Shown one piece after another: positions 37,807 through 46,776 of a stretch of DNA of 64,000 nucleotides. The DNA is from Caballeronia sordidicola (GTDB lineage Bacteria; Pseudomonadota; Gammaproteobacteria; Burkholderiales; Burkholderiaceae): assembly GCF_000729995.1 (NCBI RefSeq), contig NZ_JNFG01000018.1, positions 1 through 64,000 of the forward strand, in the 5' to 3' direction. Both the position numbers and the translations under genes were made by a program. Positions within the stretch are counted from its first letter, which is position 1. Each line of letters opens with the position of its first letter. The notes beneath the pieces were generated by a model that saw nothing but the letters and a program-made list of their open reading frames with translations, searched no databases and was not told the origin of the DNA.

Positions 37807-38172
37807 TCAGGCGATGCTATCCAGCAGGTCCAGCAACGCGTCTCCGTCGACAGGCTTTCGGAAGAAACCTAATGCGCCTTTCTGCAAATAGTAATCTTCC
37901 GTATGTTCGCTCGGCTTGCCCGTGATAATGATGACAGGCGTGGCTGCGTCCGAATGAACCGTTCTGTCGAGCACCTGGATGCCGTCAATGGGGCGCATGC
38001 CCAGGTCAGTGATAACGCACACAAGACCCTTGTTGCCGTCGGAAAAAAAATCCAGTGCAGATTCGTAGGCCCGTGTTTCGTAACCGCCCGAGGCCAACAG
38101 GTTCGCCAGAGACGTCAGAACGCGTCGGTCATCATCAATCACGGCAACCGTTCGCGCCGCAGGCGTGGGCAT
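37807..38172 (-). CDS. single-domain response regulator (receiver only)
   Basis: 121 aa. Receiver marks are VAVIDDDRRVL (acidic pair), VCVITDLGM with the phospho-acceptor Asp at about residue 57, IIITGK with the conserved Thr, and FFRKPVDG with the conserved Lys. It has no output domain, so it may pass phosphate on or act as a sink. It lies between the efflux operon and the FixJ-like regulator gene, both on the minus strand. Confidence 0.92.
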   Translation of the reverse strand: MPTPAARTVAVIDDDRRVLTSLANLLASGGYETRAYESALDFFSDGNKGLVCVITDLGMRPIDGIQVLDRTVHSDAATPVIIITGKPSEHTEDYYLQKGALGFFRKPVDGDALLDLLDSIA

Positions 38173-38217
38173 TTTTTTCCCCGGGTCATCAAGTCCGACA
38201 ACGAAATAGCGTGAGCG

Positions 38218-38856
38218 TCAGGCATCGAACGTGGTCATCGACGATGTTTCGAGCTGCAATCTGCTCGCCAGCCTGACCAGCGTGGCAAATGAATTGGCTT
38301 GCATTTTTCTCATGATGTGGCCGCGATGTACCTGCACCGTGTATTCGGTGATGCCGAGTACCGACGCAGCCTGCTTGTTGAGCAAGCCGCTTGCAAGTAA
38401 CGGCAAGAGCTCCTGCTCACGAGGCGTCAGCGATTGATAAAGAGCCAGGAGCGCCGCTATCTCTTCCGCCTCCTTGCGAAGAACGTGCGCGCGGGCGAGG
38501 GCCGCGTCAATTGCACGCATCAACACATCTTCATCGAGGGGCTTGGTGAGGAAGTCCACAGCCCCGCCCTTCATGGCAAGGACTGTGGATGGCACATCTC
38601 CCCTTCCGGTAATGAAAATGACGGGAATCTGCGAGTCCGTGCTTACAAGCTTCTGGACCTCCAGCCCGTTCATGCCCGGCATTCTCAAATCCAGGATCAG
38701 ACACGCAACGACATCCTGACGCGGTGTGTCCAGAAATTCCGCGCCCGAGTTGAATGCGCGGACGTCTCTTCCGTTTGCGCGCAACAGCGCAGAGAGTGCT
38801 TCTTGCACCCGTCTGTCGTCGTCGACCACATACACCAGTCCGCTTGGCCGTTCCAT
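38218..38856 (-). CDS. FixJ/NodW-like response regulator
   Basis: 212 aa from ATG 38856 (GGAG upstream; a longer start at 38868 is possible). Receiver at about residues 8-120 with CLILDLRMPG (phospho-Asp), FITGRG and LTKPLDED (Lys). LuxR-type helix-turn-helix at about residues 140-200: LTPREQELLPLLASGLLNKQ and LGITEYTVQVHRGHIMRKM. It is divergent from the seven-PAS kinase gene, its likely partner. A target in the neighbouring efflux operon is possible but not shown. Confidence 0.92.
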   Translation of the reverse strand: MERPSGLVYVVDDDRRVQEALSALLRANGRDVRAFNSGAEFLDTPRQDVVACLILDLRMPGMNGLEVQKLVSTDSQIPVIFITGRGDVPSTVLAMKGGAVDFLTKPLDEDVLMRAIDAALARAHVLRKEAEEIAALLALYQSLTPREQELLPLLASGLLNKQAASVLGITEYTVQVHRGHIMRKMQANSFATLVRLASRLQLETSSMTTFDA

Positions 38857-39454
38857 GCACCTCTCCATTGCCGGGTGAAAGCCCTCGTCCACGACAATCT
38901 CGCTGAATGTCCTTCTCATGCGCTCGCGCAGACAAAAAATTATAGCTGCCGGAATCGTCACCTGGAACCACCGGCGGCCGTGTTTTGCATTACATGATCA
39001 TGTAATGGCACACCCTCATATGGCGTTGTAAATTCAGATTTTCTCCTCATCGGCCTGAGCGTGGTTCCCTTTTCGGTATCCCCCGAACGGGTGATATTGC
39101 TTTCAGGCCGACCTTGTTACAGTCAACGCGGATTGCAAACAAGTGGGCAGTCCGGCGGCAGTGGGCTCCTTGATAGTTCGACACTCTTCTTCAAAACTGC
39201 GTCTTCGAAAAAGCTTCAATTTCCCCAGGACGCAGGTAGCTGCCCGCAATGGTGTGACCTATCTCCATTGCTCCCGTATTCGATTTGTGCCGCCGCGGTG
39301 TGTGCCAGCAAACCTCGCAAGTGCGACACAAAACAACCGTCGACCCTCCTCGCCCGATTGACACGCAAGGGAAACGTTGCGCTTGAAAATCCCGCCATTC
39401 GCGGGCAAATGCCGAGTACCAGTAGCCAATGCGCCGACGACCTCCGAAATTGCC
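38857..39454. promoter_or_regulatory. divergent control region between FixJ-like and PAS kinase genes
   Basis: About 600 nt. It contains one perfect 20-bp palindrome (38988-39007). The remaining frames on both strands look like chance. The large size suggests promoters for both genes and perhaps an unannotated leader; no RNA gene was identified. Confidence 0.5.
38988..39007. repeat. perfect 20-bp palindrome, candidate operator
   Basis: CATTACATGATCATGTAATG is fully self-complementary. It lies about 130 nt upstream of the FixJ-like gene and about 450 nt upstream of the kinase gene. A dimeric regulator site is the likely role; the FixJ-like protein is the obvious candidate but its site consensus is not known to match. 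Confidence 0.6.
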
Positions 39455-42400
39455 ATGCTTACTGTGTTGACACCACGCTCGCCTCGGGTTGTCGCCCTCA
39501 GCGTTGCCATAGCCGGCGCGTCAGGGGTGGCAGGGTTACTCGAACCGATTGCGGGTTGCCTCAGCCTCGTTTTGGTTGTCCTGTTCGCGCACTTTCTCGG
39601 CCGCAACTTCGGGCGTCTCGCCGCGGGTTTCACCTCGCTTGGGATCGCCGGAACACTGTTCGCTTCGAGTTTCGTTTTCGGTCACCCTCCTCCGGCCTCT
39701 GACTCCATCATTCGCTGCGCCATCGCAATCGCCGCGGCATGGCTTTGTGCCGAGCTGGTCTCCCGGCGGCCCCGGCAGCCAGGCTCAACGGCCCGGTTAA
39801 AGGTTGACCCGTTTGAGCTGCCGATTGACCAGCTCAGCCGGAATATCTGGTCGCGAACCGGACATGGCGAACTTGAATATGTGAGTCAATCAATCCTGGA
39901 CTATTCGGGCCAAACGTTTGAAGCGCTGCGTTGGCCTTATACGCTCACGCATCCCGACGACGTGGGAATCCCGGCGCAAGCATTTGAACGCGCGAAAGAA
40001 ACAGGAGAAGCCCAGGAATTCCAGTGCCGCTACAGGTCAAGGACCGGGACCTACGAGTGGTTTTCAGCAGTGCTTCACACGCAACGTGACCGGAACAACA
40101 ACGTCTCGCGCGTGTACGGCATGCACTGGAACATCAACAAACAAAAAAACGAGGAAGAGCAACTCCGCGAACAAAACCAGACACTTCAAAGCGTCAGCAA
40201 TCTTTTCCCCGGCCATGCGTGGACTGCGCTACCTAATGGCTCCATCGAATATCTCAGTCCCAGCCTATGCGAATACACGGGCATAAAGGAAGTGCATAGC
40301 TACGATATTTTTCGAGCTGCAATCCACCCGGATGACCATCAGGCAAACGACCGATACTGGGACGCAGTCGTGTCCGGCAATGACCAGGGAGAGCTCGAGT
40401 TTCGACTCCGGCGCTCGGACGGCATCTACCGATGGTTCCTCTGCCGTGTCAAAGCCATAAGAAACGACAGTGGCCGGCTACTGCGATGGGTCGTTGTAAG
40501 CTGGGACATACACGACCGGAAGACTGCAGAATTTCTTCTTCGTACAGAAGAAGAAACCTATCGGCGCATTGTGGACAGCGTGCCGGCGTGCATATGTGTT
40601 GGTGATCCGACCGGCAAGATTCTCTACGTGAATAAAGTCGGTGTCGCCGCGCTGGGAAGACCGATGGAGGCACTACTCGGCGACCGATGGATGACCTGCA
40701 TTCACCCCGATGACGTGCAGGCCGCGCAGCAACAATGGAACGCGTGCATTGCTGCGTGTGAACCGGTCGACATTGCCGTGAGGATGCTGCAACACGATGG
40801 CGTATACCGCTGGCAGCATCTTCTAGCCGAACCATCACGCTGCTCACGAGGGGATGTCATCAGCTGGTACCTCATCGGAATTGAAATTGAAGAAACCATC
40901 AAGGCTCAACAGGCATTAGCGGCAAGTGAGAGAGAAGCCAGAGAGCTCCTCGACCGGTTACCGGGCCGCTTCGCTACCCGGACAGCGCAGGACTTCGATT
41001 TCGTCAACCGGCAGATTCTTGAGGAGGCCGGAACAACGCTGGACGGCATGAAGAATCTCGGCTTTTTGCGCTTTATTCACCCCGATGATCGAGACAGAGT
41101 GCAGGAAGGTTATCTGCGCTCTGTTCGGGAAAAGAGCGCATACGATACGACCTACCGGTGGGCCGACCGTGACAGCGATTATCGATGGCGTCACTCGCGC
41201 TCCGTTCCTTATTTCAACGAGGACGGGAGTGTCTACAAATGGTATGCGGTGAACATGGACATCGATGATCTTTACAAGTCCGAGGAGGTCGTTCGTGAAC
41301 GTGATGTTCAACTGAACTGGCTGGCGGAGACTCTTCCTAGCCTGCTCTGGCGCACCGACTCCCGTGGCCGCGTGGAATATGTGAACAAGCGCACTGAAGA
41401 CTACACCGGACTACGGCTCGAGGATCTGAAAGCGAACGGCTGGCTTCGCCTCGTGCACCCGGACGACTCCGCGTCAACCACGGCAGCGTGGCAGGATTCC
41501 CTCGATAGCGGGAGACCTTACGACCGGGTTCATCGGCTCCGCGCGTCCGACAACACGTATCGCTGGTTTCAATGCAAAGGGACTTCCACGCGGGATGCTC
41601 GCGGCGATATTGTGAATTGGTACGGTCTTTCGACGGATATCCACGAGCGGCAGTTAGCCCAGGAGGCCCTTCGCACGGAAGAGCTGAATCTGCGAAGACT
41701 GGTAGACGCATTGCCCGCGATGATCTGGAGGGCAACCCCGCAAGGAGATGTCGACAGATGGAATCCGCAAATGCTGAAGTTCATGGGAAAGAGCGGGGAA
41801 GAATTCGACAAGGAAATGTTACTTCGCCTCATCCCGGAAGCTGACCGTCCTCGTGTGCGTTCGCGCTGGAGGCGAGCTGTCCAGGAAGGTGTGTCCTACC
41901 AGGACACGTACCAGGTTACTGGCGCCGATGGGAAACCGCACTGGTATCTCGCTCGCGGTGAACCGTTTCGCGACGAAAGCGGGCAGATCCTGCACTGGTA
42001 CGGCGTATGTACGGACATCAACGATCTGAAGCAAACGCAAGCGGTACTGGAGCAGCGGGAGTACCAGCTGCGCGAGTCTGTAGAGACCATCCCGGGCATG
42101 CTCTGGTGTAATGACCCACAAGGGCGGCTCACTTACATCAATCGGAAAACCTCCGAATTTGTTGGCTTGGATATGTCGCAACTCGCGGACCTCGGTTATC
42201 AGAAGACTTTCCATCCTGACGACCTGGACAGCGTGGGTCGAGCGTGGACTCATTCGATCGAGACTGGCGAACCGTACTGCCACGTTGCCCGGCTTCGCCG
42301 CAGAGACGGGATTTACCGGTGGTACCAGCACACCGCTGAAGCAATGAGAGACTCCGATGGCAACATTGTCCAATGGTACGGACTCAGCCTTGATATTGAC

Positions 42401-43168
42401 GAACCGAAGCGTGCGGAGGACCGGCTCAGACAGACTCAGGCCGAGCTTGCCCGGGCAACCCAGATTGCCACGGTTGCAGAACTCTCCGCGTCCATCGCAC
42501 ACGAACTCAACCAGCCTCTCACCTCTGTTATTGCTAATGCGCAGGCTTGCAAACGGTGGCTCGCAGCATCTCCGCCCAACTTGATGGAGGCCAGGGCCTC
42601 AGTGGAAAGCGTGGTTCGGGATGCCCGTTCCGCTGACGAGACAATGCAAAGTATCCGCGCACTGTTCAAACGGCAAACTTTCCAGAAGAGGGAATGGAAT
42701 GTGAAGGACATGGTCCTCGAATCCGTACGACTGCTACGGGAAGACGAAACCAGGCGTACCGCCGACATCGAGTTCGACTTGCCCGATGGCCTGCCTCCGG
42801 TGTTCGTCGACCAGATACAGATTCAGCAGGTCCTTCTCAACCTTGTTTCGAACGCCCTTGAGGCCACGGAAAACTCGGGACGCATATCTAAGATTCGCAT
42901 TACCGCAAGCCCTCTTGACGACTGGTCGGTGCTGCTTGAGGTCATCGATAACGGTTCGGGTATTGTTGGTGGCGACAGCATATTCGACGCATTCGTCACG
43001 ACCAAGAGCAAGGGAATGGGCATTGGGCTTGCGGTGTCCCGCTCCATCATCGAAGCTCATGAGGGTCGCCTTACCGCCTCCAATAATGAGGGCCATGGAG
43101 CAACTTTCAGCGTCGTCCTGCCAGTCCTGCACGTCCAGATTTCCCAACAGGAGGTGGGTGTCAAATAA
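39455..43168 (+). CDS. multi-PAS sensor histidine kinase (seven PAS domains)
   Basis: 1237 aa from ATG 39455 (an upstream start at 39377 would add 26 residues). Four hydrophobic stretches lie in the first 110 residues. Seven PAS repeats follow, starting at about residues 122, 236, 362, 492, 615, 738 and 865; six of them carry the HPDD element, and the sixth carries PEAD at that place. HisKA at about 995 has the H-box SIAHELNQPL; the ATPase domain at about 1080-1230 has LLNLVSNALEA, VIDNGSGI and GMGIGLAVS. The H-box and overall type resemble FixL/NodV kinases. It is divergent from the FixJ-like regulator and probably phosphorylates it. The signal is unknown. Confidence 0.93.
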   Translation: MLTVLTPRSPRVVALSVAIAGASGVAGLLEPIAGCLSLVLVVLFAHFLGRNFGRLAAGFTSLGIAGTLFASSFVFGHPPPASDSIIRCAIAIAAAWLCAELVSRRPRQPGSTARLKVDPFELPIDQLSRNIWSRTGHGELEYVSQSILDYSGQTFEALRWPYTLTHPDDVGIPAQAFERAKETGEAQEFQCRYRSRTGTYEWFSAVLHTQRDRNNNVSRVYGMHWNINKQKNEEEQLREQNQTLQSVSNLFPGHAWTALPNGSIEYLSPSLCEYTGIKEVHSYDIFRAAIHPDDHQANDRYWDAVVSGNDQGELEFRLRRSDGIYRWFLCRVKAIRNDSGRLLRWVVVSWDIHDRKTAEFLLRTEEETYRRIVDSVPACICVGDPTGKILYVNKVGVAALGRPMEALLGDRWMTCIHPDDVQAAQQQWNACIAACEPVDIAVRMLQHDGVYRWQHLLAEPSRCSRGDVISWYLIGIEIEETIKAQQALAASEREARELLDRLPGRFATRTAQDFDFVNRQILEEAGTTLDGMKNLGFLRFIHPDDRDRVQEGYLRSVREKSAYDTTYRWADRDSDYRWRHSRSVPYFNEDGSVYKWYAVNMDIDDLYKSEEVVRERDVQLNWLAETLPSLLWRTDSRGRVEYVNKRTEDYTGLRLEDLKANGWLRLVHPDDSASTTAAWQDSLDSGRPYDRVHRLRASDNTYRWFQCKGTSTRDARGDIVNWYGLSTDIHERQLAQEALRTEELNLRRLVDALPAMIWRATPQGDVDRWNPQMLKFMGKSGEEFDKEMLLRLIPEADRPRVRSRWRRAVQEGVSYQDTYQVTGADGKPHWYLARGEPFRDESGQILHWYGVCTDINDLKQTQAVLEQREYQLRESVETIPGMLWCNDPQGRLTYINRKTSEFVGLDMSQLADLGYQKTFHPDDLDSVGRAWTHSIETGEPYCHVARLRRRDGIYRWYQHTAEAMRDSDGNIVQWYGLSLDIDEPKRAEDRLRQTQAELARATQIATVAELSASIAHELNQPLTSVIANAQACKRWLAASPPNLMEARASVESVVRDARSADETMQSIRALFKRQTFQKREWNVKDMVLESVRLLREDETRRTADIEFDLPDGLPPVFVDQIQIQQVLLNLVSNALEATENSGRISKIRITASPLDDWSVLLEVIDNGSGIVGGDSIFDAFVTTKSKGMGIGLAVSRSIIEAHEGRLTASNNEGHGATFSVVLPVLHVQISQQEVGVK

Positions 43169-43174
43169 TGCATC

Positions 43175-43200
43175 CCGGGCGATTTTTGCCGGTCGCCCGG
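43175..43200. terminator. hairpin after the PAS kinase gene
   Basis: CCGGGCGA at 43175-43182 pairs with TCGCCCGG at 43193-43200, with a loop of 10 nt containing a T-run. It starts 7 nt after the kinase stop. There is no T-tract after the stem, so it may be a weak or factor-dependent terminator. Confidence 0.4.
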
Positions 43201-43310
43201 CCGCCGCCTGCTGCCCGTTGCAGGCGAGTCGTCCAGGTGCGTGGCCTCGCTGATTCCAGATTCATGTAATTGCCGTCCTTCGCCCTGCTACCTACCATCA
43301 ATCACATGGC

Positions 43311-43436
43311 ATGACGAACCGTTCGATTCGACTACTACGGCTTGGTGATTGCATCCGGTCTGTAGTGCTCGGTGGCATCGTGCTTGCGATGTTCATGCGC
43401 GAGACCGCACGGGTGCGCGAACGCGTGAGGCTGTGA
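43311..43436 (+). CDS. small hydrophobic ORF before the DUF3331 gene
   Basis: 41 aa with a basic start (MTNRSIRLLRLGDCIR), a hydrophobic centre (SVVLGGIVLAMFM) and a charged end (RETARVRERVRL), which is a single-membrane-helix pattern. The ribosome binding site is weak, so a real gene is uncertain. It ends 27 nt before the next start and may be a leader peptide. Confidence 0.28.
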   Translation: MTNRSIRLLRLGDCIRSVVLGGIVLAMFMRETARVRERVRL

Positions 43437-43463
43437 AGCTTTGAGGCTGAGAGGAATCACATC

Positions 43464-43856
43464 ATGCAAGCACCCTTTGAAGCAGACAGAACGTGGCTGT
43501 CAACGATCGCCCTCCTCTCGAGCGAAGGCGAACTATGCCAGCGCACTGCGTCCAGTCAGGTCCGCCCGATGTACAGCGAAGGCCACTTCCGGAAATGCGC
43601 CATCCGGGTTCTGGAGCGCAAGGGACAGACCTCGGCAACGGTTGCATGGAGCGACGCGACCTCCTGCTGCTACGGCGAACAGTTATGGCGACGCTGCATC
43701 GCGAAGAAAGCCGGGATTTGCGCCCTGAGTGGCCAAGCCATTGCAACAGGCGATATCGTCTTTCGACCCAGGCTTGTTAAACCTGCACCACGAAACATAG
43801 AAGCGATGATTTTGGCCACCATCATGGCAGATATCCCTGCGGAGGAACGTGCCTGA
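43464..43856 (+). CDS. DUF3331 family protein
   Basis: 130 aa with GAGGAA upstream. The conserved part is WSDATSCCYGEQLWRRCIAK followed by AGICALSGQAIATGDIVFRP, which matches my recollection of the DUF3331 pattern (SC.YGEQ.W, CALSG..I..GD.V.RP) common in Burkholderia. The cysteines (CC, and one each in CIAK and ICAL) could bind zinc. No function is known. Confidence 0.82.
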   Translation: MQAPFEADRTWLSTIALLSSEGELCQRTASSQVRPMYSEGHFRKCAIRVLERKGQTSATVAWSDATSCCYGEQLWRRCIAKKAGICALSGQAIATGDIVFRPRLVKPAPRNIEAMILATIMADIPAEERA

Positions 43857-44120
43857 CGATTCGAATCCGTCGGTTCGTCAACGAGGCAACTCCGCATTCT
43901 ATACGCGCGAAATGCGTTTTTTAACAGGACATTTACGCTCGATCCGATAGGCTTCGTTTGATCCAATTGAATGGAATTCGAAGCAAATCATCATGAAGAT
44001 CGAAGATGTCTTAACGAGCATTTACGCGGGCAAGGTATCCCGCCCGGCGGCAGTTTCAAACGCTGTAAGCCACCTCAATCCTTCGCGTGCAGCCGGTCGC
44101 CGCGCGCAGCGGAGTTGAGC

Positions 44121-44993
44121 ATGGTGTCTGGAATATGGTTGCCTATCGTCACACCGTTCAAGGACGGACAGGTCGACGTCGATGCACTCCAGCGCCTCGC
44201 CGAACGCTATCTGAGCCAGGAGATCAGCGGTTTCGTCGCGCTCGGAACGACAGGTGAAGCGGCGCTGCTCGATCACAGCGAACGGCTTAAGGTCCTGCGC
44301 TCCTTGTTCGAGGTGATCGGGACACGCCTGACGGTGGTAGTGGGTGTCGGTGGTATCAATACGCGCGACATGGTGCAGGAAATCCGCGAACTGGACCGCT
44401 GGGATATCGGCGGATATTTGGTCTCAGCGCCCGCCTACATCTGCCCCGATCAAAACGGCATTCGCTGGCACTTCGACCAGGTGGCGAGCGTCACCGAACG
44501 GCCCATCATTTTGTACGACGTGCCGCATCGCACCGGCGTTTGTATCGAGACGAGCACCGTCGAGCGTCTCGTCGAACGCGCCAATATTGTCGCCATCAAG
44601 GCGTGCGTGCCAGCGACTTTCCAAAAGCTCTGCCAATTGCCGATCAGCGTACTGTGCGGCAACGACGATGCCTATGTCGACTGCCTGATCGCGGGCGGCT
44701 CGGGCGGCATCCTGACGAGCGCTCATCTTTTCGCCGATATTCTTGCCGAGATCCACGAACGGGTTTTATCGGCAAGAACGGACGACGCTGTTGCGTTTTT
44801 CGAGGCGCTCAAGCCGGTCATCAAGCTCTTGTTCGCCGCGCCCAATCCTGCCGGCGTGAAGGCGGCACTGGCGATAGACGGCGTGATCAGAAGTGAGACT
44901 CGCTTACCCATCATGGAAGCGTCGGTCACGCTCAAAGAGCAGCTCCGGATCGCGCTGGACGCCTGCACCCGGCAGATCGCCATCATGGCCTGA
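44121..44993 (+). CDS. DapA-family class I aldolase (dihydrodipicolinate synthase-like)
   Basis: 290 aa from ATG 44121 (GGAG 6 nt upstream). Family marks are GFVALGTTGEAALLDHSERL, with the GTTGE loop, the catalytic Tyr in IILYDVPHRTG and the Schiff-base Lys in NIVAIKACVP. DapA makes 4-hydroxy-tetrahydrodipicolinate for lysine; many paralogues instead cleave sugar-acid derivatives. This copy lies outside any lysine operon and next to a porin, so a catabolic aldolase is equally possible. Confidence 0.85.
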   Translation: MVSGIWLPIVTPFKDGQVDVDALQRLAERYLSQEISGFVALGTTGEAALLDHSERLKVLRSLFEVIGTRLTVVVGVGGINTRDMVQEIRELDRWDIGGYLVSAPAYICPDQNGIRWHFDQVASVTERPIILYDVPHRTGVCIETSTVERLVERANIVAIKACVPATFQKLCQLPISVLCGNDDAYVDCLIAGGSGGILTSAHLFADILAEIHERVLSARTDDAVAFFEALKPVIKLLFAAPNPAGVKAALAIDGVIRSETRLPIMEASVTLKEQLRIALDACTRQIAIMA

Positions 44994-45111
44994 ACACGGC
45001 CTATCCCCTTTCCAAAGTATCCGATGTCTGTTTGCGCCGGGTCGACACTTCGACCCGGCGGCAAGCGGTTTCAAAGCGCGCTCAGCGCCGTAACACCATG
45101 GAGTTGTGAAT

Positions 45112-46287
45112 ATGAATAAATCCCTGAACACGTCTTTCCTGGCCGCCGCTCTATCCGCTGGCTGTGTTGTCTCAGCGCATGCACAAAGCAGTGTGACGCT
45201 GTATGGTGTAATCGATGCCGGCCTTATATACACGAACAACCAGGGCGGCCACAGCGCCTGGCAGGAAACGAGTGCTGCAACCGAAAACACCGTCTTCGGA
45301 CTCAAAGGCGCAGAAGACCTGGGCGGCGGCCTGCAAGCTGTATTCAAGCTCGAGAACGGTTTCAACCTGAACAACGGTACGCAGTTCAACAGCGGCGACG
45401 CCTTCGGTGAACAAGCGTACGTGGGCCTGCAAAGCAGCCAGTTCGGCACCGTGTTGCTCGGGCGGCAGTTCGATTCGGTGAATGACTATCTCGGCCCGTT
45501 ATCGGCAGCGGGCAGCGGTTATGGCGGCAATCTTTCGGCGCATCCGTTCAACAACGATAATCTCGCGGCTGACTCGTTGAGCCTGAACAACACGGTCAAA
45601 TATGTAAGTACGACTTACGCGGGCGTCACGTTCGGCGGCGCGTATTCGTTCAGCAATAACGCGGACAGTTTCTCGAACAATCGTGCCTATGGGTTTGGTG
45701 CTACCTATGCGCATGGTCCGTTCAATGTGGCAACGGCCTACCTGCAGATGAACAACGCGGGCGGCGGTGTGTTGGGGACGAATCCCAATGGCGCGGTGTC
45801 GCTAGCCGATGGCAGCGCGGATTTCGTCGCAGCCCGTCAGCGTATCTGGGGCGTGGGCGGCAACTATGTGTTTGGCCCGGCGACTGTTGGTTTGCTGTGG
45901 ACGCATTCGCAGATCGACAATATGGCTAGCGTGTTTGCCGGCAGCGCAGGAAATGTCGCGTTGAACGGAGGCTTGCGGTTGAACAACTACGAGGTCAATG
46001 CGCGTTATGCGTTGACCTCTGCGTTAAGTCTGGCAGGCGCTTATACCTTCACCGACGGTGCCTATAGCACGGGCGGCACGTCGTCATCGCCGAGGTGGCA
46101 CGAGGTGACGCTGCAGACAGATTACTCGCTCAGCAAGCGCACGGATCTCTATGCGGAAGGCGTCTATCAGCACGTCAGTGGTGGTACTGACGGCTCGGCG
46201 CTTAATAACGCCACCATCAACACGCTGTCGCCTTCGTCGACGAACAGTCAGGTCGCCATCACTATCGGCGTCAAGCATGCGTTTTAA
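45112..46287 (+). CDS. outer-membrane trimeric porin (Burkholderia type)
   Basis: 391 aa from ATG 45112 with GGAG upstream. The signal peptide ends at VVSAHAQ. The mature protein starts SSVTLYGVIDAGLIYTNNQG, the usual opening of this porin group, and ends with KHAF, the C-terminal Phe needed for outer-membrane assembly. About sixteen strands are expected; NLSAHPFNNDN and GNVALNGGLRLNNYEVNARY are loop and strand regions. A strong hairpin follows it. Confidence 0.93.
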   Translation: MNKSLNTSFLAAALSAGCVVSAHAQSSVTLYGVIDAGLIYTNNQGGHSAWQETSAATENTVFGLKGAEDLGGGLQAVFKLENGFNLNNGTQFNSGDAFGEQAYVGLQSSQFGTVLLGRQFDSVNDYLGPLSAAGSGYGGNLSAHPFNNDNLAADSLSLNNTVKYVSTTYAGVTFGGAYSFSNNADSFSNNRAYGFGATYAHGPFNVATAYLQMNNAGGGVLGTNPNGAVSLADGSADFVAARQRIWGVGGNYVFGPATVGLLWTHSQIDNMASVFAGSAGNVALNGGLRLNNYEVNARYALTSALSLAGAYTFTDGAYSTGGTSSSPRWHEVTLQTDYSLSKRTDLYAEGVYQHVSGGTDGSALNNATINTLSPSSTNSQVAITIGVKHAF

Positions 46288-46312
46288 GACTGCGTAGTTG
46301 TAGTGTCGAAGG

Positions 46313-46360
46313 AGCACGGTGCATCGGGGCAAGTGCGAATACCCCGATGCACCGTGCTTT
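46313..46360 (+). terminator. intrinsic terminator after the porin gene
   Basis: The 17-nt arms AGCACGGTGCATCGGGG (46313-46329) and CCCCGATGCACCGTGCT (46342-46358) pair perfectly around a 12-nt loop. TT follows, then GTGT, so the U-tract is poor but the stem is strong. It starts 26 nt after the porin stop. Confidence 0.75.
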
Positions 46361-46776
46361 GTGTAGCCTTGCCTGCCATCCCGCCAGCGATATCTGGAAG
46401 CTGCCTCAGCTTCGTCTTCATGCCTGAAAGGCATGGCCCCCTGCTTACAAAGTCTTTGTCGCAAGCTCCACGCAAACCTATAGTCACTACATCAACAAGG
46501 TGGTCGATAGCGAGCCTGCCCGATGTGGAGCGTTAAGTTAAGCGCTACGTTCAATCGCGCGTGAGGTACGTAGGGCCTGACGAGTTTGTGCCGCTCGGGG
46601 ACGTCGACCGAATAGCTCGGGTCTGGCTTGACGATATGCAGAGAGTTCTGGTTCTCCAGGACTTTCCTTCTCGCGAGAATATTAGCGATCCTGACTAATT
46701 GACTTTCACTAACCAATGAATCATCAACTAAATCAGTGACGCATTGATTCACTCACCGAAAATTCAAGGAAAGCAC
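46361..46776. other. region before the SDR gene, possible remnant coding
   Basis: About 415 nt. From 46537 a frame on the plus strand is open for about 50 codons (reading RYVQSRVRYVGPDEFVPLGD, then RVWLDDMQRVLVLQDF), but it has no start with ribosome binding site and I do not recognise it. An inverted pair TGAATCA/TGATTCA lies between 46720 and 46755, just before the SDR gene. Confidence 0.4.

Noticed and set aside
44022-44276. Minus-strand frame opposite the DapA-like gene
   Set aside because: It is a shadow of a well-supported gene on the other strand, without ribosome binding site or family features.
46537-46695. Plus-strand frame reading RYVQSRVRYVGPDEFVPLGD
   Set aside because: No start with ribosome binding site and no recognised family. 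It may be a remnant but could be chance, so it is noted only within the intergenic entry.
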